Assembly: GCA_023101885.1 (NCBI GenBank)
Contig: JALPQD010000518.1
Location: forward strand, 1-64,000
Source: Typhlomys cinereus
Lineage: Eukaryota; Chordata; Mammalia; Rodentia; Platacanthomyidae
DNA length: 64,000 nucleotides
Reading direction: 5' to 3'
The notes under the pieces are model-generated. The model was not told the origin of the DNA. It searched no databases and worked only from the letters and a program-made list of their open reading frames with translations. Each line of letters begins with the position of its first letter. The stretch's first letter is position 1. Shown in pieces: positions 1-11,069 of this stretch. A program made the position numbers and the translations under genes.

Positions 1-640
1 CCTCAGTCCCCTGGTCAGCCATCCCTCAGCCTCCTGGTCAGCCATCCCTCAGCCTCCTGGTCAGCCATCCCTCAGCCTCCTGGTCAGCCATCCCTCAGCC
101 TCCTGGTCAGCCATCCCTCAGCCTCCTGGTCAGCCATCCCTCAGCCTCCTGGTCAACCATCCCTCAGCCTCCTGGTCAGCCATCCCTCAGTCCCCTGGTC
201 AACCATCCCTCAGTCCCCTGGTCAGCCATCCCTCAGTCCCCTGGTCAGCCATCCCTCAGTCCCCTGGTCAGCCATCCCTCATCTCTTAGTCAGTCATCCC
301 TCAATCCCCTGGTCAGCTATCCCTCAGCCTCCTGGTCAGTCATCTTTCAGTCTTCTGGTCAGTCACCCCTTAAACATCTGAACAGTCATCTCTTAGTCAA
401 CTGTCAATCTATTACAATCATCACCTGGTCCTTAGTTATCTAGTCAGTCATCCCTCAGTCACCTTTTAGCCATCTGGTTAGCCTGTCAGCCTTCAGTCAC
501 CTGGTCAGTTATCCCTCAGTCACCTGGCCAACTTGTTACCCTTCAGTACCTGGTCAATCATCCTTCAGTCTCCTAGTCAGCCACTCCTCAGTTGCCTGAT
601 CAACCTGTCCCCCTTAATCACTCAGTCAGTCCAAAAGGAA
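1..640. repeat. 23-bp minisatellite (CTGGTCAGCCATCCCTCAG core)
   Basis: The unit is about 23 bp: the word ctggtcag recurs at 11, 34, 57 and onward at exact 23-bp steps. The first 280 bases are nearly perfect and copies decay toward 640, with variants such as gtcaaccatc and gtcagtcatc. The array probably continues left of the window. Short open frames across it follow from the repeat and are not genes. Confidence 0.95.
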
Positions 641-839
641 GTCAATGGATTGCCATTCTACCAACAGGACCACCAAGAGGTGTGTGGCAGTCAGAGGACA
701 ACTTCAGAGTTGGTTCTCTCCCTCCACCATGAGGGCTCTGGGATAAAATCCAGATCAGACTTGGTGGCAAGCCTATTTACCCATCTTGCTGGCCTACAAC
801 ACTCATTTTTCATGTAGTGGGTTGGTTTGTTTGGGTTTT

Positions 840-1132
840 CTGATTTGCCACATTTTCATTGTTTTTATTAGGATATGTTAAATACAAAGTAACAGGTTCC
901 ACCACATTTACATATAAGCATGTAGCTTTATTGTGATTAAATGTATCTCCTGCCATCCCCTCACTGCCTTCTTTTGACATTCAATATCTTAACACATTAT
1001 CAACACAATATCAATTCCACATTAGAGAAAATGATGCTTGTCTTTTTGAGTCTGTCTTGTTACTTAGCACCCTCTCTAGTTCCATCTGTTTTCTGACAAG
1101 CATGGCATTCTTTGTAGCTTTTGTAGCAGAAT

Positions 1133-1179
<47 letters not shown>

Positions 1180-1800
1180 CAGATTTTCTTTATTCATTTA
1201 TCCTTTGGTAAGTACCAAGGCTAATTCCAAAGTTTAGCTATTGTGAACAGTTCAGTAAGAAACATGAGCACACAGATATCTCTATGATAGCTGCCTTTTT
1301 TATATACCACAAAGTGGCACTTCTGGAAATTTTTGTTGTTGCTTTTTGAGGAAATTCTATACTGATTTCCACATTATAGAATGTAATGTAATATAGAAAA
1401 AAATTGCCAAACTAAATTTACATTCCCACCAGCAATATAAAAAGATTTCTTTTCCTCACATCCTTAACAGAATTTGCTTTTGTTGTTTTCTTGATAATAG
1501 GCATCATGAGTAGGGTAAGATAGAATATTTTTAAATATTTTATTTATTTGTTTATTTGTTTGTTTATTTATTTATTTATTTACTTGAGAAAGAGGGCAGG
1601 GCACCATGTGGGCTTCCTGGGATCAAACTCAGGTTGCCAGGTTTGCAAGCAGATGCTTTTTCCACTGAGCTATTCTGCATGTCCATAAAATGGAATCATA
1701 TATGTATTTTTAATTTGCATTTCCCTAATAATTAATGATGTTGAACATTTTTCCCATTTCTTCATTTGAGGAATGTTCACTTAGATCATTTGCCCGTTTA
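840..1800 (-). mobile_element. Old L1 ORF2 3'-end/3'UTR relic, antisense
   Basis: Diverged antisense L1 text is recognisable, for example attcccaccagcaat, ggctaattccaaa...attgtgaacag and catttccctaataattaatgatgttgaaca. A (TG)n tract at about 1136-1177 and an antisense SINE at about 1526-1685 interrupt it. It is heavily decayed with no coding capacity. Confidence 0.7.
1526..1685 (-). mobile_element. B2/B3-like SINE, antisense
   Basis: A TTTATTT-rich end (the A-rich tail reversed) is followed by gggatcaaactcaggttgcc and ccactgagctattctgcatg, the antisense of a tRNA-derived SINE head with its box B region. It is inserted in the older L1 relic. Confidence 0.65.
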
Positions 1801-1999
1801 CTGATTGGTTCTGAGATGTTGAGATGAAGAATTAGGAGCAGGGTCCACTTAGAGAACTTCTATAAAACATGTAAAATTATGAGCTGAGAAAGTTGAGGGT
1901 TAATTCTCAATAAGTGGGAAGAAACGAGAGGTGACCCAGAGTGAAGCTGAGCCAAATGCTCATGAGCTAGCAAGTCATTTAATAAAGAGTAACCACACC

Positions 2000-2112
2000 A
2001 GATATGGTGTCTCTGCCTGTGACCTCAGGATGTGGAAGGCTGAGGAAGAAGGACTGGTGAATATTTGAGGCCAGCCTGAGCTACAGGGTGGATTCAAAGT
2101 CAACCAAGCTGC
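2000..2112 (+). mobile_element. B1-like SINE
   Basis: The copy holds a 7SL/B1-type left half (atggtgtctctgcctgtgacctcagg) and a diagnostic middle (gaggccagcctgagctacag). It runs directly into a long purine-rich tail. Confidence 0.65.
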
Positions 2113-2114
2113 AT

Positions 2115-2480
2115 AACAAAATCATTCTTCAAAGAAAGGGAAAAGAAGAAAGAGCAAAAAGAAGAAAGAAAAGAGAAAAAATGAAAAAAAGAGCAATGGG
2201 AAAAATTAATGAAGGAAAGAAAGAAAAGAGAAAGGGGAAAGGGAAAAAGGGAAAGGACAGAAAAAAAGAAAGAAGGAAGAATGAAGGGAGGGAGAAAGAG
2301 AGGGAGGGAGGGAGGGAGAGAGGGAAGGAGGGAGGGAGGGAGGGAGGAAGGGGAGAGAAAGAAAAGAAAGGAAAGAAAGAAAAAGAAAGGAAGAGAAGGA
2401 AGGAAGGAAGGAAGGAAGGAAGGAAGGAAGGAAGGAAAAGGAAGGAAAGAGAAAAGAAAAAAGAAAGAGAAAGTAAGTCC
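2115..2480. repeat. Purine-rich (GGAA/GGGA/AAAG)n tract
   Basis: About 365 bp of almost pure purine includes a run of perfect GGAA near 2395-2440. It sits at the 3' end of the B1-like SINE, so it probably grew from the SINE tail. Open frames of about 100-140 residues on both strands are compositional (Lys/Arg/Glu or Ser/Phe/Pro) and not genes. Confidence 0.9.
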
Positions 2481-2774
2481 TGAGTGCTTATATAATACGC
2501 TCTAATTCTCTTGACTCCTAATAGCCACCATATGAGATGGTTGCTGTTACTATACATGTTCTAAATGTGCTTGATAGTTCCTAGGAAGACAATGGACTTT
2601 AAAAAAAAAGAAGTTGGAGTTTTGATTTTTTCTTGTAACCACAAAAAATTCATTTTTAGTAAGCAAAGTGAAACCTACTGATGTGTCCAACCCAGCATGG
2701 GTGTCACCAATATGCAATCTTTAAGCAAGCTAACAATTAAGGGAAGTAACTATACTCAAAATCACCCAGGAAGT

Positions 2775-2989
2775 CCTTGCGTCTCATCGGAGAGAGGATC
2801 CAGAGGAAAGATTGGCATGCACATTAAAGGATGCTCCGGGGATGGGAGGGGGAGGCACTGGGGGACGAGGAGGGAAGGGGGAGGGAGGGGGGCACAGGGT
2901 GGTGGGAGGTTGGAGGGAGGGAGGGGACCAGTGTACCTGTTAAGTTTGTATGAGTGGAAATAAAAAAAGAGAGAGAAAGAAAAAAAAAA
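2775..2989 (+). mobile_element. 5'-truncated L1 3' end with TSD
   Basis: This is the same 3'UTR terminus as the long L1s below: a catcggagagagga-type block, a G-rich stretch, then gtttgtatgagtggaaataaa and an A-rich tail. TSDs aaatcacccaggaagt (2759-2774) and aaatcgcccaggaagt (2990-3005) differ at one base, so the insertion is fairly young. Confidence 0.9.
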
Positions 2990-3009
2990 AAATCGCCCAG
3001 GAAGTAGGA

Positions 3010-4350
3010 ATGAAATGAGACCTTCTGACCTGTGTTTCATTATTAGGAAGATCTGGATCCCTTGCTAAATATCTTTGTGTCCTGTTGGCTCACAACTGAA
3101 AATACCTGCATCTCACATTGCCCTGTAGTCTGTAGCTGACCTCTTGCTTATCTTGGCAGCCCAGTGAAGTGGTCAGAGCTAGCTGGTTAGTCCCATATAC
3201 CATGCTCACACTGCATTTCCAAATGTGATCTGGAATCACGAAAAGGTCATTGTGTTTGGAGTCAGGAGTTGAGGCTGATGTCTTATCCCATGAAGTTACT
3301 TGGACCAAGTAACGTGCTTTTCTGGTCTGCACCTCCTTCTGTGAAATAACCCTTGAGAGCAAGTCTCCACAGGGTGGGCGAAAGCTTAAAGTGACTTACA
3401 GTTTCTGAACCCTTAGAATTGCTAATGGTAAAATAACATCATTAAATGTTAAATAAAAAGTAGCTACCAAGCTCATCAATTTGTGAAATCTGCAAACTGC
3501 AATAACATCACCATGGCAACATTAGTATAATAGTGGCATGAATAACAAGGAGGCAGCCAACAGTTTTCTGATCAGATTTAAGGCCCATTTGCCAGAATGG
3601 AACACATTCCTGCCTTTGTAAATTAAAACAAGAATTTATGTAAGGGAAAACGTAGGTCCCAGGGGAAAAGGCTATCAATGTTTAGCTAGGAAGACGGCAT
3701 ACCAAACTGCTTTGTAAATATGTGTTATACCCATAAATTGGAAGAGCACCTTCTTCTACAACAAAGGTGTTTATTACTGAAAAGCACAACTCGCAAAAAT
3801 GCAGAAAATAATTTGTACTGCTTGTCCCTAACAGAACATAGACTCACATCCTAAGACTCACAGAAAAGAAGGTAGTAAGATTGTAAGAGCCTGAAATTAC
3901 CTCCTGGAACAGGGGCTGTGATATACAAAATTTCATGACAGATATATATACGAATTGTACAAGAACTGCATTATCAACATCCAACATGAAGGCAAAAAGA
4001 TCTCATGAGAAACTGATGAGGACTAATCTGATAGGGAAGAAAAGAAGAATGGCTTTCCTTAGTATACCCGCTGATCTGTTATACTTGCTGGACAAGATCA
4101 TTGTCGGCATAGTTTCTCAAAGACAAACGATTAAACAGTGCACCACACAAGTAAAAAGATTTGAAAAATAGAAGGAAGTCTTCCAGGTGAGGTGAAGATC
4201 TTAAAGGTAAAAGGAAGGGGGATTGGATTAGGGACTAAGGGGTGAAAATACCATAATTCTGTTTATATAGGCAACGTTAAAGAAAATAAAAGAGAATCAA
4301 AAAAGTAGCTATTAACATAGAATATTATTGTGGTGGCAAGGATAAACACA
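3010..4350. other. Unique-looking non-coding stretch
   Basis: No convincing exon, SINE or L1 was recognised. Short open frames (the longest about 90 codons) show no family resemblance or splice context. It may hold old, unrecognisable repeats. Confidence 0.5.
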
Positions 4351-4359
4351 AGGCCTCAT

Positions 4360-4615
4360 ACAAGGTAGGTATTCTGTACTTCTGAGCCATACCCCTAATC
4401 CCTCATTGGTGGAATCTAGGCAGGTGTTGTACCACTGAGCCATGCCCCCAGCCCGTCACTTGTAGATTCCAGGCAGGTGATTAATCTCTGAGCCACCCGC
4501 CCCCAACCCCTCACTGGAGCATTCTAGGCAGATTTCTCCCATTGAGCCATGCCCCCAGCCTCTCATGAATGTATTCTAAGCAACCACTCTACCATGGAGC
4601 TATGGCCCCAGCCTT
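4360..4615 (-). repeat. Tandem array of ID-SINE-derived units (~53 bp), antisense
   Basis: About four diverged units share the pattern attctaggcaggt...accactgagccatgcccccagcc. Each is the antisense of an ID-type tRNA head with box A/B-like text. Related arrays occur in the opposite orientation at 9063-9235 and 30955-31300. Confidence 0.75.
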
Positions 4616-4814
4616 TAGAAAAATACAAATTCAAACCATAGTAGAATATTATCTCACACCCATTAGAATGGCTCTCAAAAAAAAAAAGGAAGGAGGATAA
4701 AGTTTGGCAAGAATAGGTAGAAAAAGCTACTTGCACAGTATTGATGGAAATGTATATTATCACAGCCATTATAGAAAAAATATAGATAGTTCTTTAGTAT
4801 AGACGCTTTCATTA

Positions 4815-4945
4815 AGGGCTGAGGGAAGCTTTTAATGCCTACCACACAAGTACCTACTACACAAGCATGAGGACCTGTTTCTGGACCCCCAGAACCATGT
4901 AAAAGCCACACATCACAGTGCATGCCTATTACCCCAAGGCTTTTC
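4815..4945 (+). mobile_element. tRNA-derived SINE fragment
   Basis: The head-like text (agcatgaggacctgtttctggacccccag) and a body with acatcacagtgcatgcct resemble the B2-like tRNA SINEs elsewhere in the window. The copy is diverged. Confidence 0.4.
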
Positions 4946-4959
4946 TTTCTCTGCTGATA

Positions 4960-5565
4960 GTGTTCCCACGGACATGGTAAATATTCCTAAATCTCACCAG
5001 AATCTCTACAAGATATGTGGCAAGCACCAAGCCTGCAACATGACACAGGACAAGAAGGGCTATGCGCCCAGGGGAAGAAGCACAGCAACAGGAAGCTCAG
5101 TGGCAGCAGGGTGGACCAAGCATATTTTGGGGTGGAGGGTACAAAAGTACCCCATAGCTCAAGCTGAGGGACTTGAGTGTGTTGAGTCCAGCTGCAAGTG
5201 CAAGCTAACACTGCCTCCTAAAAGATGTGAGCATTTCAAGCAGAGGAGATGAGAAAAGAAGAACTACATGTCTAGTTCTAAGCCAATTTAGTTGTGAAGA
5301 CATTAAAATGAGAGGGTTTTTTTTTTTAGAAAAATGCAGGAATTAAAATCAGAACTATCATGTGATCCTGTAGTCCTGTTTACTTACCCAACATAACTGA
5401 GATTAGTAACTTGAAGAAAAGATGTCTGCACCTCAGTGTTCATCAGCGAATTACAGTGACCAAGACATGCACTTAATGAAAGTTTGCACTGGCAGATGAT
5501 TAGATTAAAAATGATACCAGGGGATGTTGTTAAACCTTGGAAAGTGAAAAAAAACCCTAATTGTG
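4960..5565. other. No gene recognised
   Basis: Overlapping open frames of about 74 and 92 codons on opposite strands at 4974-5252 show no recognisable domain, splice context or signal. Nothing else is supported here. Confidence 0.4.
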
Positions 5566-5567
5566 GG

Positions 5568-5945
5568 GATGGGGAAAAGGCTCAGTGTTTAAAGCACTTG
5601 CTGTGCAACAAATGGACCAGAGTTCAAGATCCCTGAAGCCCATGGAAAATGCCAGCCAAATGTAGAGGCCTGTCTGTAATTCTAGCCCCAAGAGATGAAG
5701 ACTAGGAATCCCCAGAGTTTAACTGGAGAGCCAGACTAGCCATAGCAGAGAACTCTGGGTTTAATTAGAAACCCTGCCTCAAAACAGTGAGGTGGAAGAG
5801 CTATTGAAGATGATTTCCAGTCTCAGCCTCTGGCTTCCACTGCATGTACCTAACACACATTCAAATACATACACCTACATATGCATTCAAACACACATAC
5901 ACACTTGCATATACACATCCCCACATATACACATGAAAATGGAAA
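5568..5945 (+). mobile_element. Older copy of the long tRNA-headed SINE family
   Basis: The head (aaggctcagtgtttaaagcacttgctg, then agagttcaagatccctgaagcc) and the middle (tctgtaattctagcccc...gaatccccagag) match the family seen at 15700-16030 and 24450-24750. It ends in an irregular CA-rich tail. Confidence 0.65.
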
Positions 5946-6261
5946 AAGGAAAAATCATAATTGTAACAAAACAGGTAAAAGTTGAAATGTAAAATGACCC
6001 AGGCACAGAAAGACAAACACACTATGATCTCACTTAATTGTGGAGCCTAAAAATGTCAAGCAGAATTGAGTAAATGGTGGTTTCTTGTGACTGAGGGGTG
6101 AGGGAAATAGGGAACTTCTGATCAAAGAATGCAAAGTTTCAGAGAGGAGGCTCAACCTCTGGAGATCTAACTGATGACACAGGAACCCATAAAATGATGT
6201 CACTGAACACTTGAAATTTGCCTGGAGAGTCGATTTTAGCTCTTGTTACCACTGCCCCAAT

Positions 6262-6313
<52 letters not shown>

Positions 6314-6320
6314 ACACACC
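6262..6320. repeat. (CA)n microsatellite
   Basis: A near-perfect dinucleotide run. Confidence 0.95.
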
Positions 6321-6364
6321 ACATTGCTGACTTGGTTAACATTGACTGGATGGAGGGTGCCCTA

Positions 6365-6490
6365 AAAGGAGGTACATTCCTGTAATCCCCTTACTTGGGA
6401 GGTGGAAGCTGGAAAACTAGAAGCACAAGATCATCCTTATAATGAATCTGAGACCAATCTAGGCTAAAAAAAAGATTTAGACATTGTCTA
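6365..6490 (+). mobile_element. B1-like SINE
   Basis: It holds the B1 pattern cctgtaatccccttacttgg...gaggtgg...aagatcatcc...tctgagaccaatctaggct, followed by an A-run. Confidence 0.6.
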
Positions 6491-6504
6491 AATCTAAATC
6501 TCCC

Positions 6505-6720
6505 CCAACACAAGGCTCAGGGAACATCATGGAAGCAAGTGCAGAAAGATGTAAGAGCCAGTAGCTGGGGAGGAGTGTGATCAAACACAGCGTCTTGGAC
6601 ATCAGACCTCCACCTCCAAGAACTCACTGCAGCTGTGTTCACCTGTATTAGACCTGCACAATGCTAGGCCCACCTGTCCAGTCCCACAAATCAGCATAAA
6701 CCAGGACTTACATGTAAGAA
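6505..6720 (+). mobile_element. Possible older rodent L1 3'UTR (Lx-like) relic
   Basis: The text ggctcagggaacatcatggaag...agatgtaagagccagtagctgggg...ctcactgcagctgtg resembles a 3'UTR segment common in older rodent L1s. The identification is from memory of that text and is tentative. Confidence 0.35.
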
Positions 6721-6724
6721 ACAG

Positions 6725-7275
6725 AAGTGGGAGCGGTAGGAATTGATCAGGCATCAGTCAGAGGGAGCCTAGGATGTCCTCCATCATCTAAACTGAATTT
6801 ATTTATAGCGTACATGAGTATTTAAGAAAAAAAAAAGAACAGCATGGCCAAATTCTTTACAGAATTATGTTAAACATACACATTTTGGGCTAGCAAGAAA
6901 AAGCAGAAGTGACACCTACTTGTCGTAGACACCAGACATGATGTCTCCAGGTCGAGTTACCTGGTTACTTTGATTTTATGCATGTAATCTTTCAATCCTT
7001 GGATTCACATATCTAATGGTCTCAAATGCACAGGAAAGAAACTACGGGAGAAGTTAAAAAAAAGTGATCTGATCCAGAACAAACAGGAGGCAAACTCAAA
7101 ACTCTCAAAGAGAGGAATCCTCTTGCTTTCTGTCTACTCCAGATGCTAATGCATCATTCTCTAGAGAGCAGGCTTAGTCTTGATGACCCCACCTCCACCA
7201 GCATTATTACCTCATGGATGGGGAAGAGTTCATGTGGCCCACCACTCTGAGTGAATATCGATGAGTATTGGCAAT
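6725..7275. other. No gene recognised
   Basis: No feature is supported beyond short shadow frames. Confidence 0.4.
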
Positions 7276-7279
7276 TTAC

Positions 7280-7610
7280 TTTTCTCTTTGTCTCTGTGAC
7301 ACAGTACTCACACACAAGGAGATTTGTTTGGCTCATGGTTCCAGAGGGATGTAGTTCCATTATGGTGGGAATCACGCAGCAGACATCATGACTGGAATAG
7401 AAGTAGGGGAGGCTGGTTCAGGTCACCACAGCCATCATTGAAAGGTAAGAGGAGCAAGAGCAAACTACAAGAGCAGGGCTGGGCTATCAGGGTCCACCAA
7501 CTTTCTTCCTCCAGCAATGTACCATCTCCTGAAGGTGCCTCGACCTTTCCAAAGGTTAACACCAGCAAGGATGCAAACACATGAGTCTGTGGGGGAAACG
7601 TGAGCCCAGA
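7280..7610 (+). mobile_element. Dispersed rodent repeat (URR1/MaLR-like; family uncertain)
   Basis: The text acacaaggagatttgtttggctcatggttccagag...tggtgggaatcacg...aggaagaaagtt-like segments is shared with copies near 9880, 13900, 37577 and 60361. All follow the common pattern of 'tttatttggctcatagtt-cca-gag', then a purine-rich body and a caccatctcctgaaggtgcc-like part. The overlapping open frames on both strands are therefore not genes. Confidence 0.55.
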
Positions 7611-7725
7611 CAATGGCGGTGTTGATGCTGACTAGGGTAGCAGACCCATTCACAACAGTGGTGTTGGCACTGATCTATCAGCCCAGGCACGTGCTAGTGC
7701 AGACAGCTCTTGTTAATCTCAGTGG

Positions 7726-7763
<38 letters not shown>
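7726..7763. repeat. (CA)n microsatellite
   Basis: A perfect dinucleotide run. Confidence 0.95.
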
Positions 7764-7766
<3 letters not shown>

Positions 7767-7908
7767 GAGGGAACCTTGTTGGGATGAATTTTCTCAGTGG
7801 TGAAGAAGGAGGGTACCGTAGGGTAATAGAGGAGAAAAATGACAAAAATTCATTGTTTTATCTGAAATTGTCAAAGAATAAAAAATAAATTAGGAATAAT
7901 ACAAAGAG

Positions 7909-7970
7909 GGGAGGGAACTGGTCTACCTATTAGTTTGTATGGCAGAATAATAAAAAATGTATTAAAAAAA
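7909..7970 (+). mobile_element. Very short 5'-truncated L1 3' end with TSD
   Basis: Only the last ~60 bases of the L1 3'UTR are present: gggaactggtctacctatta, then gtttgtatggcagaataataaa and an A-tail. They are flanked by acaaagag at 7901-7908 and 7971-7978. Confidence 0.8.
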
Positions 7971-8099
7971 ACAAAGAGATTGCTTACTGTCCTGTTGGTA
8001 TTAGTCCTAAGGCGTACATCACACATTCATAAATTTTCAGATATGAATTTTTTGTACTTGTATGTGTTTGTGGGTATTACATTTGAGAGGTCAAAAAGC

Positions 8100-8345
8100 C
8101 TCAACTTATGTGTGTGTGTGCCTGTGGAGGTCCAAGAGTGACATCAAAAATTATCCTAGATTGTTCTTCCTCTTTATTCTTTTGCTTTGGGTTTCCAGAC
8201 TCCGCCTTCCAGGGCTAGAAATATAGGCTGCTGCCAGATGCACCAGATATTTTTATATGGGATCTGGAATCCAACTCAGGTCTTTTTGCTTATGAGGGCA
8301 GGAGACTTCAACCCCTGAGGCATCTCCCCAGCCCCAGACCTGTAT
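8100..8345 (-). mobile_element. Older long tRNA-headed SINE, antisense
   Basis: The copy reads gtgcctgtggaggtccaagagtgac, then ttttgctttgggtttccagactccgccttccagggct, then gggatctgg...ggtctttttgctt...cccctgaggcatctccccagcccc. This is the reverse complement of the family described at 24450. Confidence 0.85.
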
Positions 8346-8489
8346 TATCTTTAAAGGAGAACTTAAGTGCATGGAACCTGAGTCTCCTCCCACCCCACCA
8401 AGTAGTGGTCTCCTCATACCTTGCTGAGTGGGTGAGGACCAGGAGTGAAAGCGAGGCACTGGCACTTGAGTGGAGTGTCTCAGAAAGCC

Positions 8490-8740
8490 TCCATGTCCTT
8501 AGCTACCCAATCCTTTCAACTATGTAGTGAGCCAGGTGACCAGCTGTCCGTGCCTCGCTAAGACTGTTTTTCTGCTCCCCTGCCCCACCTCCTCACCCTC
8601 TTCCAGTCACGTGGATGCTAGAGTTGGCACCGTGAAGCATGTCCTGCCTCTAGGAACTCTCTCTGCTACCTATGGGGCTACTGAGCTACAGGAAGGTACG
8701 TGAGGTGTGTGTGATGGGGGGCTAAAGAAGAGTGAAGAAA
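8490..8740. other. Possible but unproven upstream Siglec sequence
   Basis: A pyrimidine tract and AG near 8605, then a stretch open in one frame up to a gtacgt donor-like site near 8696, superficially resemble an exon. The translation does not match any Siglec linker or Ig exon that I recognise, so no exon is called. Confidence 0.2.
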
Positions 8741-8744
8741 GAGG

Positions 8745-8916
8745 TTGCAGGGTCAGCCAGGTTTCTCAGAGGGTCGAGGCACTTGGCACACAAGCCTGAT
8801 GACCTGCATTCAATCTCCATAATTCACATAAAAGTAGAAGGAGAGAATTGACTCCATGAAAGTTATTCTTTGATTTCCATGTGCATGTTCTGCCACATAT
8901 TACCACACATACGTCA

Positions 8917-8973
<57 letters not shown>

Positions 8974-8975
8974 AT
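8745..8975 (+). mobile_element. B2/B3-like SINE with (CA)n tail
   Basis: The head has tcagagggtcgaggcacttgg and gatgacctgcattcaatctcc. The body has aagtagaaggagagaattgac, and a long perfect CA tract lies at about 8921-8971. Confidence 0.7.
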
Positions 8976-9062
8976 AACAGATAACAAAAAAGAAAGAGAA
9001 GGTAAAGGTGTAGACACCAAACGACCACTGCGTGTTAGACATTTGTGTGCCTAGATACACCA

Positions 9063-9235
9063 GTGAGGAGATGGGGGTGTTGTTTAGAGGTAGAGCATCT
9101 ACTTAGAACCTGCAGTGAGGGGCTGGGAATGTGGCCCAGTGGTAGAGCACCTGCCTAGAATCTACCAGTTGAGGGCTGAGACTATGACTTAGAGATAGAG
9201 TATGTATTCAGCACGTGGGACTTTGGAGTTCATCT
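9063..9235 (+). repeat. Tandem array of ID-SINE-derived units
   Basis: Three diverged units read gttgtttagaggtagagcatc..., gtggcccagtggtagagcacctgc... and tgacttagagatagagtatg..., each followed by a ctagaa/cagtgag-type end. This is the plus-strand counterpart of the array at 4360-4615, immediately upstream of the Siglec Ig exon. Confidence 0.7.
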
Positions 9236-9337
9236 CCAGTACAACAGCAGCCACTGAAGACTGGGTTCTGGAGGAGGGCAACGGAGCTGGAGCACCTCAA
9301 TGAGCCCAGCCCTCCCCCTCTCAGGACACCTTGGTGA

Positions 9338-9652
<315 letters not shown>

Positions 9653-9750
9653 TGACTCAGCGAGGGCCGCATGCAGGGGGGGGGCTGTGCTGGCAGCAGG
9701 GACGGAGCAAAGCCTAAGAAAGCCTTTCTCCCAATGCCCTCTGCTTCCAG

Positions 9751-9856
9751 GAAGGGGTCCTTTGGCTCCCCAGAGCTTCCTGAAAGGGATGATCCAGGGT
9801 GCTGTCTATGGGGCCATAGCAGTCACTCTGCTCTTCCTCTGCCTCCTTCCCCTCAT
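9751..9856 (+). CDS. Siglec-like gene A, transmembrane exon
   Basis: The acceptor ctgcttccag gives phase 1 continuity from the Ig exon. The 106-nt exon reads RGPLAPQSFLKGMIQG, then a hydrophobic segment AVYGAIAVTLLFLCLLPLI, and ends at a gtgagt donor in phase 2. The segment is a single membrane span of about 19 residues, as in Siglecs. The codon split across the next junction restores isoleucine. No charged residue lies inside the span, so DAP12 pairing through a membrane lysine (as in Siglec-14, -16 or -H) is not suggested. The call is strong because the exon is open, in phase and matches the family pattern. Confidence 0.85.
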
Positions 9857-9879
9857 GTGAGTATGTCTAAGACCATCCT

Positions 9880-10180
9880 CTGTGGCTGTAACAAAATGCC
9901 CATGATGAGTTATTTCACAAAGCACAGAAGTTGAGTCACCTCACAGTTCAGGAGGCTGGGGAAGTCCAAGAGCACCTGGGGGCGGGGAAAAAGACTGTCC
10001 CCTAGACCCTCTGAGTGCCTTGTGACTCCACTGTGGAGTCCATGAGCAGAGCAAGCATGGTAGCATGGCAACTCAGGTCTCAGAAGACCCCTGATGCCAT
10101 CAGAAGGACCTTTACTCTTTTGGCCACAAGAGGAGTAGGAACTAGGAATGACTAGCTATCAAGAGAGAGAAGAGTAAGTC
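9880..10180 (+). mobile_element. Dispersed rodent repeat (same family as 7280)
   Basis: The copy reads tctgtggctgtaacaaaatgcc...gagtcacctcacagttcaggaggctggggaagtcc, then an animal-typical purine-rich body. It is inserted in the intron between transmembrane and cytoplasmic exons of Siglec-like gene A. Confidence 0.5.
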
Positions 10181-10194
10181 ACAAATGAAGGCTG

Positions 10195-10400
10195 GGGATG
10201 GTCTTATCCCTGGGCTCCATCCCCAATACCAGAAACTCAATGTGGTGGTGCACACCTGTCCTTCCAGCATTCAGAAGGTGGAGGCAGAAGAATCAGAAAT
10301 TCAAGGTCATCCTTAGCAACACAGAGATTTCTAGACCTAGCCTGCACTCCATAGACACCCCCAAAAATAAAATAAATAAAAAAACACCCTCTCCACAAAA
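10195..10400 (+). mobile_element. B1-like SINE in a Siglec intron
   Basis: The copy reads gtggtggtgcacacctgtccttccagcattcagaaggtggaggcagaagaatc...aaggtcatcc...agcctgc, with an A-rich tail near 10360-10390. Confidence 0.7.
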
Positions 10401-10606
10401 CACAAAGACTTTTCATAACTGATCTATCTGAGCTCATGTCTGTTAACCAGGGTCTCTTCACTGTCGGATCCCCAGAGAGGTTGCATGGCTTTCCCTAGAT
10501 AGACTAGCAGGGCCCACAGGGTTGCAGAATGCCCAAGGAAAGCCAAAGAATGCCTGGAGATGCGAAGGGGTGGAAGTCAGAGCTGACGAGAGGTTCGTCT
10601 CCTCAG

Positions 10607-10765
10607 AGTGAAACTTATCAGAACGATGCAATCAAAGAGAAGCTCAACATTGGATGAGCAGAAGAGCCCTCAGGATGGGACAAGCCCAGACTCTGCCGAA
10701 CCTCTGAAGCCCAAGGAGTCCGGGGAAACCCAGAAACCAGCCCACCTTCTGGGAGCTAGCTCCTG
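10607..10765 (+). CDS. Siglec-like gene A, juxtamembrane cytoplasmic exon
   Basis: The acceptor gtctcctcag and donor gtgagt bound a 159-nt exon. It restores the codon split from the transmembrane exon and reads VKLIRTMQSKRSSTLDEQ, then a Pro/Glu/Lys/Ser-rich stretch ending HLLGASSW. The basic residues just after the membrane (K, R, K, R) are the usual stop-transfer signal. There is no tyrosine in the exon, so no ITIM or ITIM-like motif is present here. It lies 750 bp downstream of the transmembrane exon, with a dispersed repeat and a B1-like SINE in the intron. Confidence 0.8.
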
Positions 10766-11069
10766 GTGAGTGCCCTCTTGTGGCCAAACGGAGTGGGTGG
10801 ACTGATGTTCGCAAGGCCCATTGAGAAATTGAGGTGGACCTCACGAGTACAGAATGCAGTGAGCTTAGGCAGATGGAAGCCGAATACTGAAAGAGATGAC
10901 TCAAAATAGAATTAGAACCATCAATTTACATGTACACAAACACAGGCAGTCTCCACTGAGAAGCAATTGTCAAACCCTCAGTGTCAGCAGATAGCTGGCA
11001 GCATCCGATAGATGTCTCAGCCAAAGTCAGTCCGAAGTGCTTGGAGACAGGTGGCACCCGAGAATGTTA

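Noticed and set aside
2088..2557. Lys/Glu/Arg-rich and Phe/Ser/Pro-rich frames over 130 codons
   Set aside because: Purine tract artefacts. The same is seen at 18435-18836, 20346-20645 and 39009-39319.
8605..8700. Possible short Siglec linker exon upstream of 9360
   Set aside because: Splice-like borders exist, but the translation does not resemble the short linker or Ig exons of Siglecs.
9063..9235. Functional tRNA genes suggested by box A/B-like text
   Set aside because: The sequences are ID-type SINE heads in tandem. No cloverleaf with an acceptor stem could be formed by eye.
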